Below, one piece after another: positions 45,001-55,575 of a stretch of DNA of 64,000 bases. Below the pieces are notes generated by a model. That model saw only the letters and a program-made list of their open reading frames with translations, had not been told where the DNA came from and searched no databases. The DNA is from Pelodera strongyloides (taxonomy: Eukaryota; Nematoda; Chromadorea; Rhabditida; Rhabditidae), in contig JAANDG010000597.1 in the NCBI GenBank assembly GCA_036852015.1, positions 1 through 64,000 on the forward strand, read 5' to 3'. The translations under genes and the position numbers were made by a program. Every line of letters starts with the position of its first letter. The first letter of the stretch is position 1.

Positions 45001-47079
45001 TTCGTGAAAAGCGCAACGACTTCAATGAACTGTTGGCGAAGAAGGAAGCATTGATGTAATTATTTATCTGTATAAAATCGAAAAACCGTCCAAACTCGTT
45101 TCCTCCGACTCCGAATTTCAGCTTTGCAGTAATGTAACTTGCCAGCAATTAATCAAAATGCGGTAGCTAGCCTTGTATTTTTATAGAATGTAATCAGTGA
45201 AAATATTTCTCGTTTTCTTGCCGACTGTAAATTATATTGCCAATTTGTGGATAATTAGTAATTAGATTACGTAATTGTCGTTATAACACCACTTTGGTAT
45301 CAAGCAATTAAAGCAATTAAAGAACTATCAATGTTTAGGAAAGAGTCAACCCAATTCGATCTACCCGAACCCTCTTTCCCCTTTTTAAATGATATGCAAA
45401 CGGATCTGGAAGCTTTTGAGAATAATTGGACAATTTATGAAGAGTTCAACCAGCAATTGGAGGCGCTAGGACAGGAGGAGTGGATCGTCTTTAGGTAATT
45501 AGGCGATAATTATCATTCGATGCGTTTTCCATTGACTTTGTTGCTTACAACATGAAACTTGGCGTAAACGCAGCAACATTGCGACGCACATGCGGCGTGA
45601 AAAAGAGGCACACCGTAGGGTCCTGGCGTTCAAGTGGCATGTCGAAACCACGCCGCTTATACGCCAAGTATCGCCAGTGCAGAGGATGAGCCACACATAA
45701 GCAGATTTTTCTGAATTTCTTTTGCTGACCGAGGAGAGTCTGAGCGAGTAAATAAATCAATTAACAACTAGGGAGGCAATTTCTCTTTACAGAAGCAAAA
45801 CCTATCTATTCGATGAATTCCTACAACAATGGACGGAAAAACTAAAAACCGGCCAACAAACACATATCGGAGTCAGGTTGCTCAAGGACATTGAACAGTT
45901 TCGGGTAATTGTTTGTGTCTTGTAATTAGAGTAGTTATATAATTAGAGAGCAATTAGCCATGGTTTACATTCATAACTTGTGTAAAAATGCACCTGGCCA
46001 TGCGCGCAGACTTGCGCGCCGCAACACTCTTGCTCACAGATCTGCTACAAACGCTTAGGAAGCGCGGCAGAAAGTCAACTAATATAAATCAATCATAGTT
46101 TATGTCTTACAATAACTAGAGCAGCAATTATGAAGCATTAATTGAAGCAATTATGCAATTATGCAAAATTTTACATTCATAACATTAACTCGGAGGCAAA
46201 CATTTTTTACACAGTTTTCTGAAATCTTTTAGCAAATCATCGTGAGCTAATGCCTTCGTTGAATTTCAGGAATTCAGTTCCGCATTGAAGTTTTGTCGTG
46301 GAGAAATGCTCAGCACAGATCACTGGCTGGAAATGTTCCGACTACTTGGACTACCAAAGTAAGCCATTTTTTATTATAATAATTTTACACCAAGAAGAGG
46401 CGCACTAAACAACCGAAATCTACCTTTAACTCGAAATAAGCAATTAGGAAAATTATGGAGTGGAGGAGTTAAAGCGAAATGCTAGCCTCTTTGGAAAATT
46501 TTCATATGATAAGCAAATCCTATGTATCCTATGCTAATTTTGTACGATTGCCGTGGACGATCGTACAAAATTAGCATAGGATACATAGGATTTGCTTATC
46601 ATATGCAAATTTTCCAAACGGGCTAGCATTTCGCTTTAAGAATTAAGGGAATTAAGGTGTATAACTCTAACTTTTGGAGAATATATATTAGGATATCGTG
46701 CTCGTGCACATATTATTTTGCGTGAGATTTGTTTTAGGCATAGCTTTCTTCAGAAATTTATGTAAATATAATTTTATTTTAACTATTGTGGAATTACAAT
46801 CTATATGTATACTATACTGTTGGTGCAAATTATATCCGAGTATCTATATCATCTACTTTGATTTTTCCTGTTCTGGAATAAAACTGACCTGTAGTCATGT
46901 CCCAGAACAAATTTATATTTAGGGGCACAACGGTCGAAAAGCTCCGTTTTGAGCACCTTCTCTCGGTTTCTCCCAAAATTCTCGAGAATATCGACCAGAT
47001 AAAAGCGTTGAATGCACGAGCGCAAGGCGAAGTCACGATTAGAGAAGCTATTCAGGAATTGGAGCTATGGGCGGCACAG
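42043..47079 (+). CDS. DYNC2H1: Cytoplasmic dynein-2 heavy chain, exons 26-35 (tail to linker)
   Basis: Codons 824-1229, continuing in phase. Exons: 42043-42149, 42856-43006, 43476-43568, 43913-44062, 44483-44593, 44964-45055, 45339-45494, 45793-45904, 46270-46358, 46923-47079. The segment is rich in helical, charged sequence. It includes the dynein-typical MLSTDHWLEMFRLLGLPK and, after it, VSPKILENIDQIKALNARAQ and AIQELELWAAQ, which lead into the linker that swings during the power stroke. Exon 26 starts after a poor acceptor (CTCGGCCAG) at the edge of a minisatellite. Exon 28 starts after TTTTGAG. Both are needed to keep the frame. Confidence 0.86.
42220..42293 (+). tRNA. tRNA-like sequence, probable pseudogene or SINE head
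   Basis: GCCG pairs with CGGC at the ends, and a B box GGTTCGAATCC with T stem GAGG/CCTC is good. The anticodon stem GCTT/AAGC encloses AACTCTG, so base 33 is A. The inner acceptor pairs are mismatched. It lies in dynein intron 26. It looks tRNA-derived; I doubt it is functional. Confidence 0.35.
42637..42723. mobile_element. CCGGCCGG-type MITE, internally deleted
   Basis: Left TTAA, AGCGAAATACGGGCCGG. The right end GGCCGGTATTTCGCT has TTGA. It is only 87 bp, so about half of the usual element is missing. Confidence 0.75.
46469..46639. mobile_element. GCATATG-type palindromic MITE, intact
   Basis: 171 bp, TTAA to TTAA. The central ACGATTGCCGTGGACGATCG is the reverse complement of that in the copies at 18219 and 34917, so it is inserted in the other orientation. 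Dynein intron 34. Confidence 0.85.
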
Positions 47080-47293
47080 GTACGCATGATACTGTAGACT
47101 TAATGGGGTTTTCAAGTATCCAGAAAACCGTTGTGATTCTGTCAATACTACCGTTTTTTGCACGAAACCTGCATATATATAACATGAAAAAGTAAAAAAA
47201 TATATTCTCGCCTCCAAAATACTGTACATTTTCAGCATACTTGGAAATCCCGTGATTCCCAAGCATATCGAAGTTCTAAATTTGCAATAATTG

Positions 47294-48226
47294 TAATAGC
47301 CTCGGGAGATGTTTCAAGTTTTCATTAGCCTCCGGAGACGTTTTGAATTGAAACAGCCTCGGGAGCTGTTTCAAGTTTTCAATAGCCTCCGGAGACGTTT
47401 TGAATTGAAACAGCCTCCGGAGACGTTTTGAATTGAAACAGCCTCCGGAGACGTTTTGAATTGAAACTGCCTCCGGAGACGTTTTGAATTGTTGATGCCT
47501 CCGGAGACGTTTTGAATTGTTGATGCCTCCGGAGACGTTTTGAATTGTTGATGCCTCCGGAGACGTTTTGAATTGTTGATGCCTCCGGAGACGTTTTGAA
47601 TTGTTGATGCCTCCGGAGACGTTTTGAATTTTCAATAGCCTCCGGAGACGTTTTGAATTGTTGATGCCTCCGGAGACGTTTTGAATTGTTGATGACTCCG
47701 GAGACGTTTTAACTTTACAATAGCCTCCGGAGCCGTTTTGAATTGTTGATGCTTCCGGAGACGTTTTGAATTGTTGATGCCTCCGGAGACGTTTTAACTT
47801 TACAATAGCCTCCGGAGCCGTTTTGAATTGTTGATGCTTCCGGAGACGTTTTGAATTGTTGATGCCTCCGGAGACGTTTTAACTTTACAATAGCCTCCGG
47901 AGCCGTTTTGAATTGTTGATGCTTCTGGATACGTTTTGAATTATTGATGCCTCCGGAGACGTTTTAACTTTACAATAGCCTCCGGAGACGTTTTGAATTG
48001 TTGATGCCTCCGGAGACGTTTTAACTTTACAATAGCCTCCGGAGCCGTTTTGAATTGTTGATGCTTCCGGAGACGTTTTGAATCGTTGATGCCTCCGGAG
48101 ACGTTTTAACTTTACAATAGCCTCCGGAGCCGTTTTGAATTGTTGATGCTTCCGGAGACGTTTTGAATTGTTGATGACTCCGGAGACGTTTTGAATTGTT
48201 GATGCCTCCGGAGACGTTTTAACTTT
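47294..48226. repeat. 28-bp minisatellite, left part
   Basis: Units alternate between GCCTCCGGAGACGTTTTGAA plus TTGTTGAT and a version ending TTTTAACTTTACAATA. It lies in dynein intron 35. It originally continued at 55786 but is now split by the retrotransposon. The long open frame on the minus strand is just the repeat. Confidence 0.92.
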
Positions 48227-48484
48227 CGTAATAATATAATGCTAGCTACCGTAACAAGTGTATTAATAGTCTAGATATTATTATAGGCAAGACAGCCGTG
48301 GTGTAGCAATGTGAAATAGAACACAATATACGATCTTGGGAGCTTACAAGGAAGGGATGATATAACGTGCCAAAGCACGACCTGGCTCTGTTGGGGTTGA
48401 GCCCGCACTGCCAACTAGCTGGCGGGTCGAGGACCCGCCCCCTAGTTCAAGCGTGCGTTTGATATATAGAGAGAGCCCGTGACA
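48227..48484 (-). repeat. 3' LTR of the retrotransposon
   Basis: Matches the LTR at 55529 except for one base (GATCTTGGG against GAACTTGGG). On the coding (minus) strand it starts TGTCACGGGC and ends TTATTACG. It contains a perfect GGCGGGTC/GACCCGCC hairpin. CTTT (or ACTTT) of the minisatellite is repeated on both outer sides as target duplication. Confidence 0.92.
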
Positions 48485-48502
48485 TCCCCCCTTTCCTTTG
48501 TT
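48485..48502 (-). other. Polypurine tract
   Basis: On the coding strand AAAGGAAAGGGGGGA lies directly before the TG of the 3' LTR. This is the expected primer site for plus-strand DNA synthesis. Confidence 0.75.
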
Positions 48503-49062
48503 AAGACTCGCCTATTTATTGAAATTCACACAGCAAAAATACAGATCATAAAAAGAAATGTTTAGTTATTACGGCGACTGATGGTCGTAGTTGCTCCCGT
48601 TCTCGGCGAGATGTTCTTAAAAGAAAGATTTAGTTTCTTTTACAAGAGCGATAATAAACATTCAATCTAACGATCTTTTTGGCTAAGTAGAGTATATGTG
48701 TGGCTAAGTATGGCTATATAGTGAGGTATATTTGATGATTATATTTGAGGTAAATTGATGAGTTATGCTCAATTGCGAAAGTTGTGCTTAGAGTATATAA
48801 AGAAAAATAAAGCATGCATAAGACATTGGACAATCTTGGTACTAGTTTAAAGAACTAAGCTTAAATGCAAACGTGTTTGTTGCTTATGAATTAGAATTTT
48901 GGGGTGATTGTTTGATTTGTTACAAAAAAATAGAAAATTGGTTGTTTGTGTGTCCAAATGTAGCTAAATGCAATAAAATAAAATGGCTAATATGAGTGGG
49001 GCAGTGCACACCGATGTTAAGTAGTGAGTTGGCTAGCGACACTTTTCAGTCTAACTGGGGGT

Positions 49063-52000
49063 TCAGTTTTTGTATGCTACTCTCTTGTTCGCTAGCCTCG
49101 CTGATCTACGGGGTGGAGGGATCGGTGTTGCAACTGGGGATGGAGCGGGAGACGGAGTCTCCGTGGTTTGTTTAGGAGTAGCCTTCTCCTCTTCAGTATC
49201 TTTCGACGCTGGAAATCCATCTGCCTTTGGATTGCGCTGGAAGACACGAACGTGATTCTTGTGAGCATGAAGTAACTTTCCGCGTTCGTCCTGTACTGTC
49301 ACCGTGGATCCATGTACTTTAGTGACGGTGTACGGGCCTTGCAGCCGTGACGAGAGCTTGTTGCGAGGATTGGCTCGTTTAAGGAGTACCTCGTCTCCTG
49401 GCTCTACCATGCGCTGAGCGATTCGGTGATGGCTCGCATGTTGGGCTTGCATTCTGAAGGCGGCATGCTCTAGTTTCTTCTTGATAGTGGTCCAAGTCTC
49501 CTGGAGTTGGTGGTGGAGGACTACACTATAATCGTCACAATCCAGAAACGTTCGGAGTGGTGTCTTCCATTCGGCGTCGGTTGGCAATCTCGGTTCGCGG
49601 CCGTATACTGCTTGAAACGGACTGACTCCTGTTGTCTCGTTCATTGCGCAGTTTATGGCCATCGTTATGTTCGGCAGGAATGTGTCCCAGTCAGTCTGTT
49701 CGGTGTTTACGTACGTGGATAGCAGCTCTTCTAAAGTCCTGTGAGAGCGCTCCACTTGGCCGTTTGGATTCTTGTGATACGGAGGAGTGAGAGAATGCTT
49801 CGCTCCGCACATGGCCAACGTTTTCTTGAACATGTCTGACAGAAAAGACGTTCCGTTGTCCGTGACCACGACTTCCGGGCATCCATGAATGGCATAAATC
49901 TTGTCGATGAACGCACGCGAAATGGTCGTCGCGTCTTGTGTGACCATGGGTGCTGTGAGAATCATCTTGGAGAATGAGTCGGTCATGCTCAGGATGTAAC
50001 GATTTCCGGATATCGTTATCGGAAGTGGTCCTAGAACGTCAATGTGGACACGTTGAAACGGTTGGGAGGAAATTTCCATCTTTCCTAATGGTTCTTCCGT
50101 TTCATCATGGACGTTGATCTTTCGTCTTCGGCATTCGAGACATTTCGCTACCACGTTTCTTACGTCTTCTTGCATGTTTGTCCACTGAAATCTTCTCTGC
50201 AGATTGGACAAAGTCTTCGTTACTCCCAGATGCGAACTCACGTGCGGTGACTCGTGGAACATCTTCACGAGTTTCGGAGTTATTTCGTGATCGCGGGGCA
50301 GGATGACTGCAGGGGCGGCGAAGACGTGGCGTCGTTTCGCATAGAGGAGTCCGTCAATGAACTCGTATCTGTCCTGATACTTTGAACTGTCTGGCGATTT
50401 ATTCAAAATGGCGTCGATGGCCTGTCGAATCCATTCACAGTTATGTTGTGCTTCGGCGAGTTGTTCTCGCTTGATATCGACGTGGTTGACGAATGCTTCG
50501 GATGCAGGATGTGTATCCTGCTGTATCGCGGTATTTTCCTTCGCAATTGGCTTCTGAGGGTTCTTGGCGATCGGTTTCGGAGGGTTCTGTTCGTCCTGGC
50601 AATATCTTGAGAGAGCGTCTCCAACATCGTTACTTGCGCCGGGGCGGTAAGTGATCTCCAGATCATATTCTTGCAGGATAATTTGGTACTTTGATAGTCT
50701 TCCCAAAAGGTCTTTGCGCTTCAGCAACGAGGTGAGAGGGCGGTGGTCGGTGATTGCAGTTGTCTTCGTGCCGAGGATGTATGTTCTGAACTCGGTGACT
50801 GCAAATACCAAACCCAGTGCTTCGATTTCGATTGGGGGGTAGTTCCGTTCTGCTTTGACGAGTTTTCTGCTTGCGTACGCAATGGGGTGCATAGGTTCTC
50901 CGTCGGCTGCACTTTGCAGCAGGACTGCACCTATGGCGATCGTCGATCCGTCCGATTCAATCGTGAACGGTCTTCCGGGTGTCAGACTAGCCAACACTGG
51001 CGCTGTGCAGAGCGCTTTCTTCAGCTTCTGAAAGGCGTCGTCATGTTGTTTTTCCCAAACGAAAGTTTCAGCACTTTCTGTTGTCAGATTGTAGAGTGGA
51101 ACAGCGACTGTGGCGAAGTTATTGACGAATCGGCAGAAGTAATTGCACATGCCGATGAAACTTCGAACTGCTGTTGGAGATTGGGGTACTGGGAAATCCA
51201 CTATGGCTTGTATCTTCTTCGGGTTAGGCTTTACTCCATTGCGTCCAATGATTAGGCCTAAGAATTTTACTTCTGCAGCTCCGAAGGTGCATTTCTTCAA
51301 GCGGATCTTCATTCCCAACTTCCCAATGGCTTGTAGAACTTCCTCTACGTCCTGTAGGTGCTCTTCTTCAGATTCCGAAACGATTAAAAGATCATCCAAG
51401 TAGGTGTACAGGCGACACTGCACTTTGCTTTGTAGTATTCTGACGGCACTTTGGAACGTGTGTGGGCTTGAGCATAGGCCCATTGGCATTCGCTTGTACT
51501 GATACGTTCCCGACGTGGTCGTGAAGGCTGTCAGAGGTCGATCCGTGACGCGGAGCGGGATCTGGAAGAATCCAGAAACGAGGTCTAAGTTGGTAAAGAA
51601 TTGCGCTCCTGAGGCGAGGTCGACAATGTCATGGATGTGCGGGATAACGTAGGTTTGTTTCCTTGTGACTGCATTGAGCTGACGAAAGTCAGTCGTAAAC
51701 CGGAATGTGTCATCTCGTTTCTTTACAAGGACGATCGGGCTGGTGAATAAGGATGTCGACGGTTCGATGATTCCTTGCGTCAACAATACCTTAACTTGCT
51801 TTTCAACCTCTTCTTGCTTCCCGAGGGGAATGCGATAGGTGCGTGACTTTGGGAAAGGCATGTCCGTACGCAGCTCGATAGAGTGTTCAAGTGGTCCGGT
51901 GAAACAACCTATATTTCCGTCTCCATTATAAAAAGATTCATTGTTCTTCCGGATCATTGTCTTCAAGCTAGTCTTTCCTGATGACGATAGCTTGCATTCT

Positions 52001-55000
52001 TCCAAGTCCAGTTCGGCCAGAAAATCGATTGTCGTCGATAACTCCGGTAGATGTTGTTCCCAGTCGGCTTCCGGGGGAACATATTGCTGTGCATTTTCCG
52101 AAACGTTGTTGATAGGAGCGACTGCGTGTGAACGACCGATGGTATCTCCTTCGTTGAGGTATATGTCTGTTTTTCCCGGATTCCTCATCGGGATAACTAC
52201 CTCTGTTCCGACGTCTGGGTGAAAAATGACTTTTCCAAAGGTCAAGCGGCTCTGGTCATCGGGTTGTAGCAACCACTGTCGGTTGAGATCCACGTTCTCG
52301 TCACGAAGCGTTGTCGTAACGTACTTGCTCTCTCCTGGCTTCAGACGGGTGGTTTCGCAGCATAGCAGTTGATTCACATCTGACGTTTGTTTGTACACTG
52401 TCTCTCCTGGTTGGCATAGCTTGATCTCAATGTTCGCCAGTTGGAGGGTTCCTTTCGTCAGGTTCAACGATGCGGGTGTTCCACTTGATTCCAGTCTTCG
52501 CATAAAATCTGTTCCCAAGAGTACTGGAGCTGGGCACGCGTTGTCCTCGGATACTAGGAACTCGTGGTCCAAGTAGATGTTTCCGATTCTAACTCCAAGG
52601 TTCACGCGTCCAAGGAATTTAATCTTGGTTCCGTTAGCTGTCGTTGCACTGGTTCCGGATTTCTGGATTTCGGAAATTCCCAGATAGCGGATTGAAGAGA
52701 TGCGGGCGTAGCTGATCGATGCTCCTGAATCCCATAGAGCGGTGATTCCTCTGTCTTCCAAACTGATTGGGATAAACGGGAGCGTTCCAGTGAAGTCTTC
52801 TGTCGTTGCGGCACAAACAGCAGGCAGTAGCAGCGGCACGAACGTGAAGAAGGGTAGTTGTCGTCCTCTGGGTGCGACGTATTCGTTCTCTTCGAATTCG
52901 GGAGCCGTAGGTTCTCTGAGCTCCACATGTTCTTCATTGACGTTGTGTACTGCGAGAGCTTGTGGCATGATTAATCCTAACGCTTTTCTGAAGAAGAACA
53001 GCTTGAACACGACGATTCCGACAAGTACGGCGACTCCTATCAGAGCAGGAATCAATCCTATTTCTAGGAGATTCGATACAATCCAATCCTTGGTGTTTGT
53101 GAAAACTGAGTCAACCGCTTGTTCGAAAAATTCTGAGACTGTCGAGTTGTCAGATAAGTAGTGTTTCTCCTTGGCGAAGTCTTTTCCCATGAGGATTTCG
53201 ATGATGTCATTCTGATATTGCTGTAGCGCGGCCAAGTTGGCTCCATAAGAGATGGCAAGTGCCAATGGGAATGATGATCCCTTCGCTGTGTCGAAGACAT
53301 CCGTACTGTTGAACGTAATCTTCTGAAGTTGGGTAGACAGCATCGGTCCAACGCCTTGCAATTGTGTGACATCAGCTTTCGAAGATCCTGATGTGTAGGT
53401 GTCGTTGATACGGACAATTGCGGGGATTACTCTTTCGCAGTCGATCTGTGTACTGGATCTGATGAGGTCTGTCGTTCCTGATATCATGAAGTAGATCTCA
53501 TTCTGCTCCGTTATTACGGGTGTGTGCGCATAGCAGGTTCCATTAACGTTATGATCGTGGTAGACTTGCTTAACGATGAGTGCACGGCATTGTGTGACTG
53601 CAACAACTCCTGGACCGGCGAAGGTAGCGGTGATATCGTTCCGATTCAGGACGGTTCGGATTCCGATAGTCGGGTTCATCTGCAGAATTGCCCACCATAT
53701 GAGCACTTGACGATTCCGTATGTGGCACGCTTCTTCGAAGCTCCTCTCGAAGTTTCTTCTCATATCATCTTGGAGCTTCTTTGTGACGAATTGGAGTTTT
53801 GAGTTGACTCCAGCGTGCGTCAGGTTGCGTCGAAGATTCTCTTCGTGATCATATGTTTTCTTCATGAACTCGATGTGGGCTGGGCTTCCAACTGAATTCG
53901 TGCCTCCCGCAACTGTGGGAGGTGTCGATTGTCTTGGTGGTCGCAAGATGACCTTCTCGACTTCCACTGTAACCTCGTCCGCGGGGTTCTTAGACGGGTG
54001 TAATACATGTCGTGTCGATTTGGTGGTGGCTACCATCGTTGTTGTCGTAGGTGACGCTCTGGTCGTTGTTGTCTTCACTTCTGTCGTGGTCGTAGTCATC
54101 GTCGAAGGTGGCGACTGTCTCTCATCAGTCGGCTGCATCTTCTGTTGAGCAGGTTTCGAAGTCGTTGTCGACGTCTGCATCGTAGTCTCGGTTGTGGGTC
54201 TCGGTGAAGGCGACGTCGTCGTCGTTGACGGCTTTGTCGTTGTCGTCGTTGACGGCTTCCTCGTCGTTGTTGACGTCAGCGGCATGGTCGTCGTTGTCTT
54301 CAGCGGCATAGTCGTCGTTGTCTTCAGCGGCATAGTCGTCGTTGTCGTCAGCGGCATGGCCGTCGTTGTCGTTAGTGGCAACTCGGTCGTCGACTTCGTT
54401 GGTGACGCTGGCGTTCGCGTCGTCTTGGGCGACACCGTTGTCGTTGACGGTTTGACTGTCGTTGACGATGGTTTGGACGTCGTCGTGGGTGGCATCGCGA
54501 CTGGTGCGTATGCTACCGATTCCGCGTAAAGGAGATCAGCATTGGCTCTGCTTTCGGCGGTGTTCGGATATGGGATCTCGTAACGGTGCTTTTCCAAACC
54601 TAGACTGACGGCTAGCAGCTTCGTCTCGCTTTCTTTCCGAGCCGTTTCATATTCGGCAACTGCAATGTTGTAGACGCGTCGAACTTCTTCTGTGAACCTT
54701 TTGGTCTCTTCTTGTGACTTCCTCTTCCTGTAGACAGGTGGGTTTGCAGGCATCAGACGTTGCATTTCGTTGAAGTGGTCCACGACAATTTTTGGACTAT
54801 AGCTGATCGCTATCTTGATAGCCTTGCTTATATATCGACTTCTGCTTGTCTCATTGTCTTCTTTGTCGTAGTTGGAGATCTCGTCGAGTTCTTCTGGCTT
54901 CGCATTCTCGATTACCAGCTTCTTCAAGTCGTCCGGCAGGATACGTTCAATGGCGTCGATAGTCTCAGTCACACTTTGACGAAAGCGGGCAGCTTGGTAA

Positions 55001-55461
55001 AGATAGGTGACTGGATCCGTGTAGTTGTAGTGTGGTATCCTTATCGCGGCGATCTCGAGTGACAGGTTCTCTCGTACGATGTGTTCTCCAAGGATGAGAT
55101 GAGACGATGCTAGACCTTTCTTCTTATTCTCCAAGTAATGAGCATAGGCAGTCTCAAGAGATTTGTCGGTAGATTGTGATAGAATCTGTTCCAGTTTGTA
55201 TTTCCGAATTTCTCGTTTTCTCAGCATCCTGGTTTCCTTCATTTCAGCTTCATCTCCATAGATGACTAGTACGCCTGTAGTGGTGGAATGGACTCCTTCG
55301 TTGAAGCATGCTTGCGTTTTCGCAGGTACTGTCTCGTCTGACAGCGTAAAAACTGACTGAGTCTGTTCGATGACCAGTGAGTTTGCTCCAACTGTAGCAC
55401 TGAAGGTTCCGAGCTTCACGAAGTCGCAGTCTCTTGCGGGCTTGATGGGTGTCCATATCAC
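49063..55461 (-). CDS. Retrotransposon polyprotein: envelope-like region, protease, RT, RNase H, integrase
   Basis: 2,132 codons. Residues 1-320: Cys-containing, then helical and charged. 325-480: Thr-rich mucin-like. 530-795: second globular part with Cys and N-glycosylation sites. 799-824: transmembrane helix. 868-885: another hydrophobic stretch. 910-990: retropepsin (LWDSGAS, LLGTDFM). About 1205-1400: reverse transcriptase with catalytic NLDLVSG and YLDD (1354-1357). About 1495-1615: RNase H (IESDGS, TDHRPL). About 1735-1778: HHCC zinc finger. Integrase D1808, D1868, E1904. The C-terminus is Pro/Arg-rich. There is no CCHC knuckle. The first codon of this stretch is GTG, and the frame stays open upstream into the LTR (to a TAG before 55575) without any ATG. 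The true start is therefore non-AUG, spliced, or the first internal ATG (residue 74). Confidence 0.9.
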   Translation of the reverse strand: MIWTPIKPARDCDFVKLGTFSATVGANSLVIEQTQSVFTLSDETVPAKTQACFNEGVHSTTTGVLVIYGDEAEMKETRMLRKREIRKYKLEQILSQSTDKSLETAYAHYLENKKKGLASSHLILGEHIVRENLSLEIAAIRIPHYNYTDPVTYLYQAARFRQSVTETIDAIERILPDDLKKLVIENAKPEELDEISNYDKEDNETSRSRYISKAIKIAISYSPKIVVDHFNEMQRLMPANPPVYRKRKSQEETKRFTEEVRRVYNIAVAEYETARKESETKLLAVSLGLEKHRYEIPYPNTAESRANADLLYAESVAYAPVAMPPTTTSKPSSTTVKPSTTTVSPKTTRTPASPTKSTTELPLTTTTAMPLTTTTTMPLKTTTTMPLKTTTTMPLTSTTTRKPSTTTTTKPSTTTTSPSPRPTTETTMQTSTTTSKPAQQKMQPTDERQSPPSTMTTTTTEVKTTTTRASPTTTTMVATTKSTRHVLHPSKNPADEVTVEVEKVILRPPRQSTPPTVAGGTNSVGSPAHIEFMKKTYDHEENLRRNLTHAGVNSKLQFVTKKLQDDMRRNFERSFEEACHIRNRQVLIWWAILQMNPTIGIRTVLNRNDITATFAGPGVVAVTQCRALIVKQVYHDHNVNGTCYAHTPVITEQNEIYFMISGTTDLIRSSTQIDCERVIPAIVRINDTYTSGSSKADVTQLQGVGPMLSTQLQKITFNSTDVFDTAKGSSFPLALAISYGANLAALQQYQNDIIEILMGKDFAKEKHYLSDNSTVSEFFEQAVDSVFTNTKDWIVSNLLEIGLIPALIGVAVLVGIVVFKLFFFRKALGLIMPQALAVHNVNEEHVELREPTAPEFEENEYVAPRGRQLPFFTFVPLLLPAVCAATTEDFTGTLPFIPISLEDRGITALWDSGASISYARISSIRYLGISEIQKSGTSATTANGTKIKFLGRVNLGVRIGNIYLDHEFLVSEDNACPAPVLLGTDFMRRLESSGTPASLNLTKGTLQLANIEIKLCQPGETVYKQTSDVNQLLCCETTRLKPGESKYVTTTLRDENVDLNRQWLLQPDDQSRLTFGKVIFHPDVGTEVVIPMRNPGKTDIYLNEGDTIGRSHAVAPINNVSENAQQYVPPEADWEQHLPELSTTIDFLAELDLEECKLSSSGKTSLKTMIRKNNESFYNGDGNIGCFTGPLEHSIELRTDMPFPKSRTYRIPLGKQEEVEKQVKVLLTQGIIEPSTSLFTSPIVLVKKRDDTFRFTTDFRQLNAVTRKQTYVIPHIHDIVDLASGAQFFTNLDLVSGFFQIPLRVTDRPLTAFTTTSGTYQYKRMPMGLCSSPHTFQSAVRILQSKVQCRLYTYLDDLLIVSESEEEHLQDVEEVLQAIGKLGMKIRLKKCTFGAAEVKFLGLIIGRNGVKPNPKKIQAIVDFPVPQSPTAVRSFIGMCNYFCRFVNNFATVAVPLYNLTTESAETFVWEKQHDDAFQKLKKALCTAPVLASLTPGRPFTIESDGSTIAIGAVLLQSAADGEPMHPIAYASRKLVKAERNYPPIEIEALGLVFAVTEFRTYILGTKTTAITDHRPLTSLLKRKDLLGRLSKYQIILQEYDLEITYRPGASNDVGDALSRYCQDEQNPPKPIAKNPQKPIAKENTAIQQDTHPASEAFVNHVDIKREQLAEAQHNCEWIRQAIDAILNKSPDSSKYQDRYEFIDGLLYAKRRHVFAAPAVILPRDHEITPKLVKMFHESPHVSSHLGVTKTLSNLQRRFQWTNMQEDVRNVVAKCLECRRRKINVHDETEEPLGKMEISSQPFQRVHIDVLGPLPITISGNRYILSMTDSFSKMILTAPMVTQDATTISRAFIDKIYAIHGCPEVVVTDNGTSFLSDMFKKTLAMCGAKHSLTPPYHKNPNGQVERSHRTLEELLSTYVNTEQTDWDTFLPNITMAINCAMNETTGVSPFQAVYGREPRLPTDAEWKTPLRTFLDCDDYSVVLHHQLQETWTTIKKKLEHAAFRMQAQHASHHRIAQRMVEPGDEVLLKRANPRNKLSSRLQGPYTVTKVHGSTVTVQDERGKLLHAHKNHVRVFQRNPKADGFPASKDTEEEKATPKQTTETPSPAPSPVATPIPPPRRSARLANKRVAYKN

Positions 55462-55575
55462 GGTTGTGTTGGCATCCTTGCACTGTCCTGCTTCGATACG
55501 ACATGCTTGCGAGTTCCAAATGAGCGGTCGTAATAATATAATGCTAGCTACCGTAACAAGTGTATTAATAGTCTA
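52800..55575 (-). other. Envelope-glycoprotein-like segment upstream of protease
   Basis: Reading on the minus strand from the LTR edge: a hydrophobic stretch (VTVASIILL) followed by polar residues, like a signal peptide. Then come four cysteines, a helical part, a long Thr/Pro stretch expected to be O-glycosylated, four more cysteines with several N-x-S/T sites, and a membrane anchor (IPALIGVAVLVGIVVFKLFFF is split here as IPALIGVAVL and VGIVVFKLFF). The architecture is that of a type I viral surface glycoprotein. The region around WWAILQMNPTIGIR reminded me of chuvirus-type glycoproteins. That family call is a guess. Confidence 0.6.

Noticed and set aside
47276..47635. 119-codon open frame on the minus strand with repeating SPEA/SGGINN words
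   Set aside because: It is the 28-bp minisatellite read through; the frame stays open only because the unit lacks stops.
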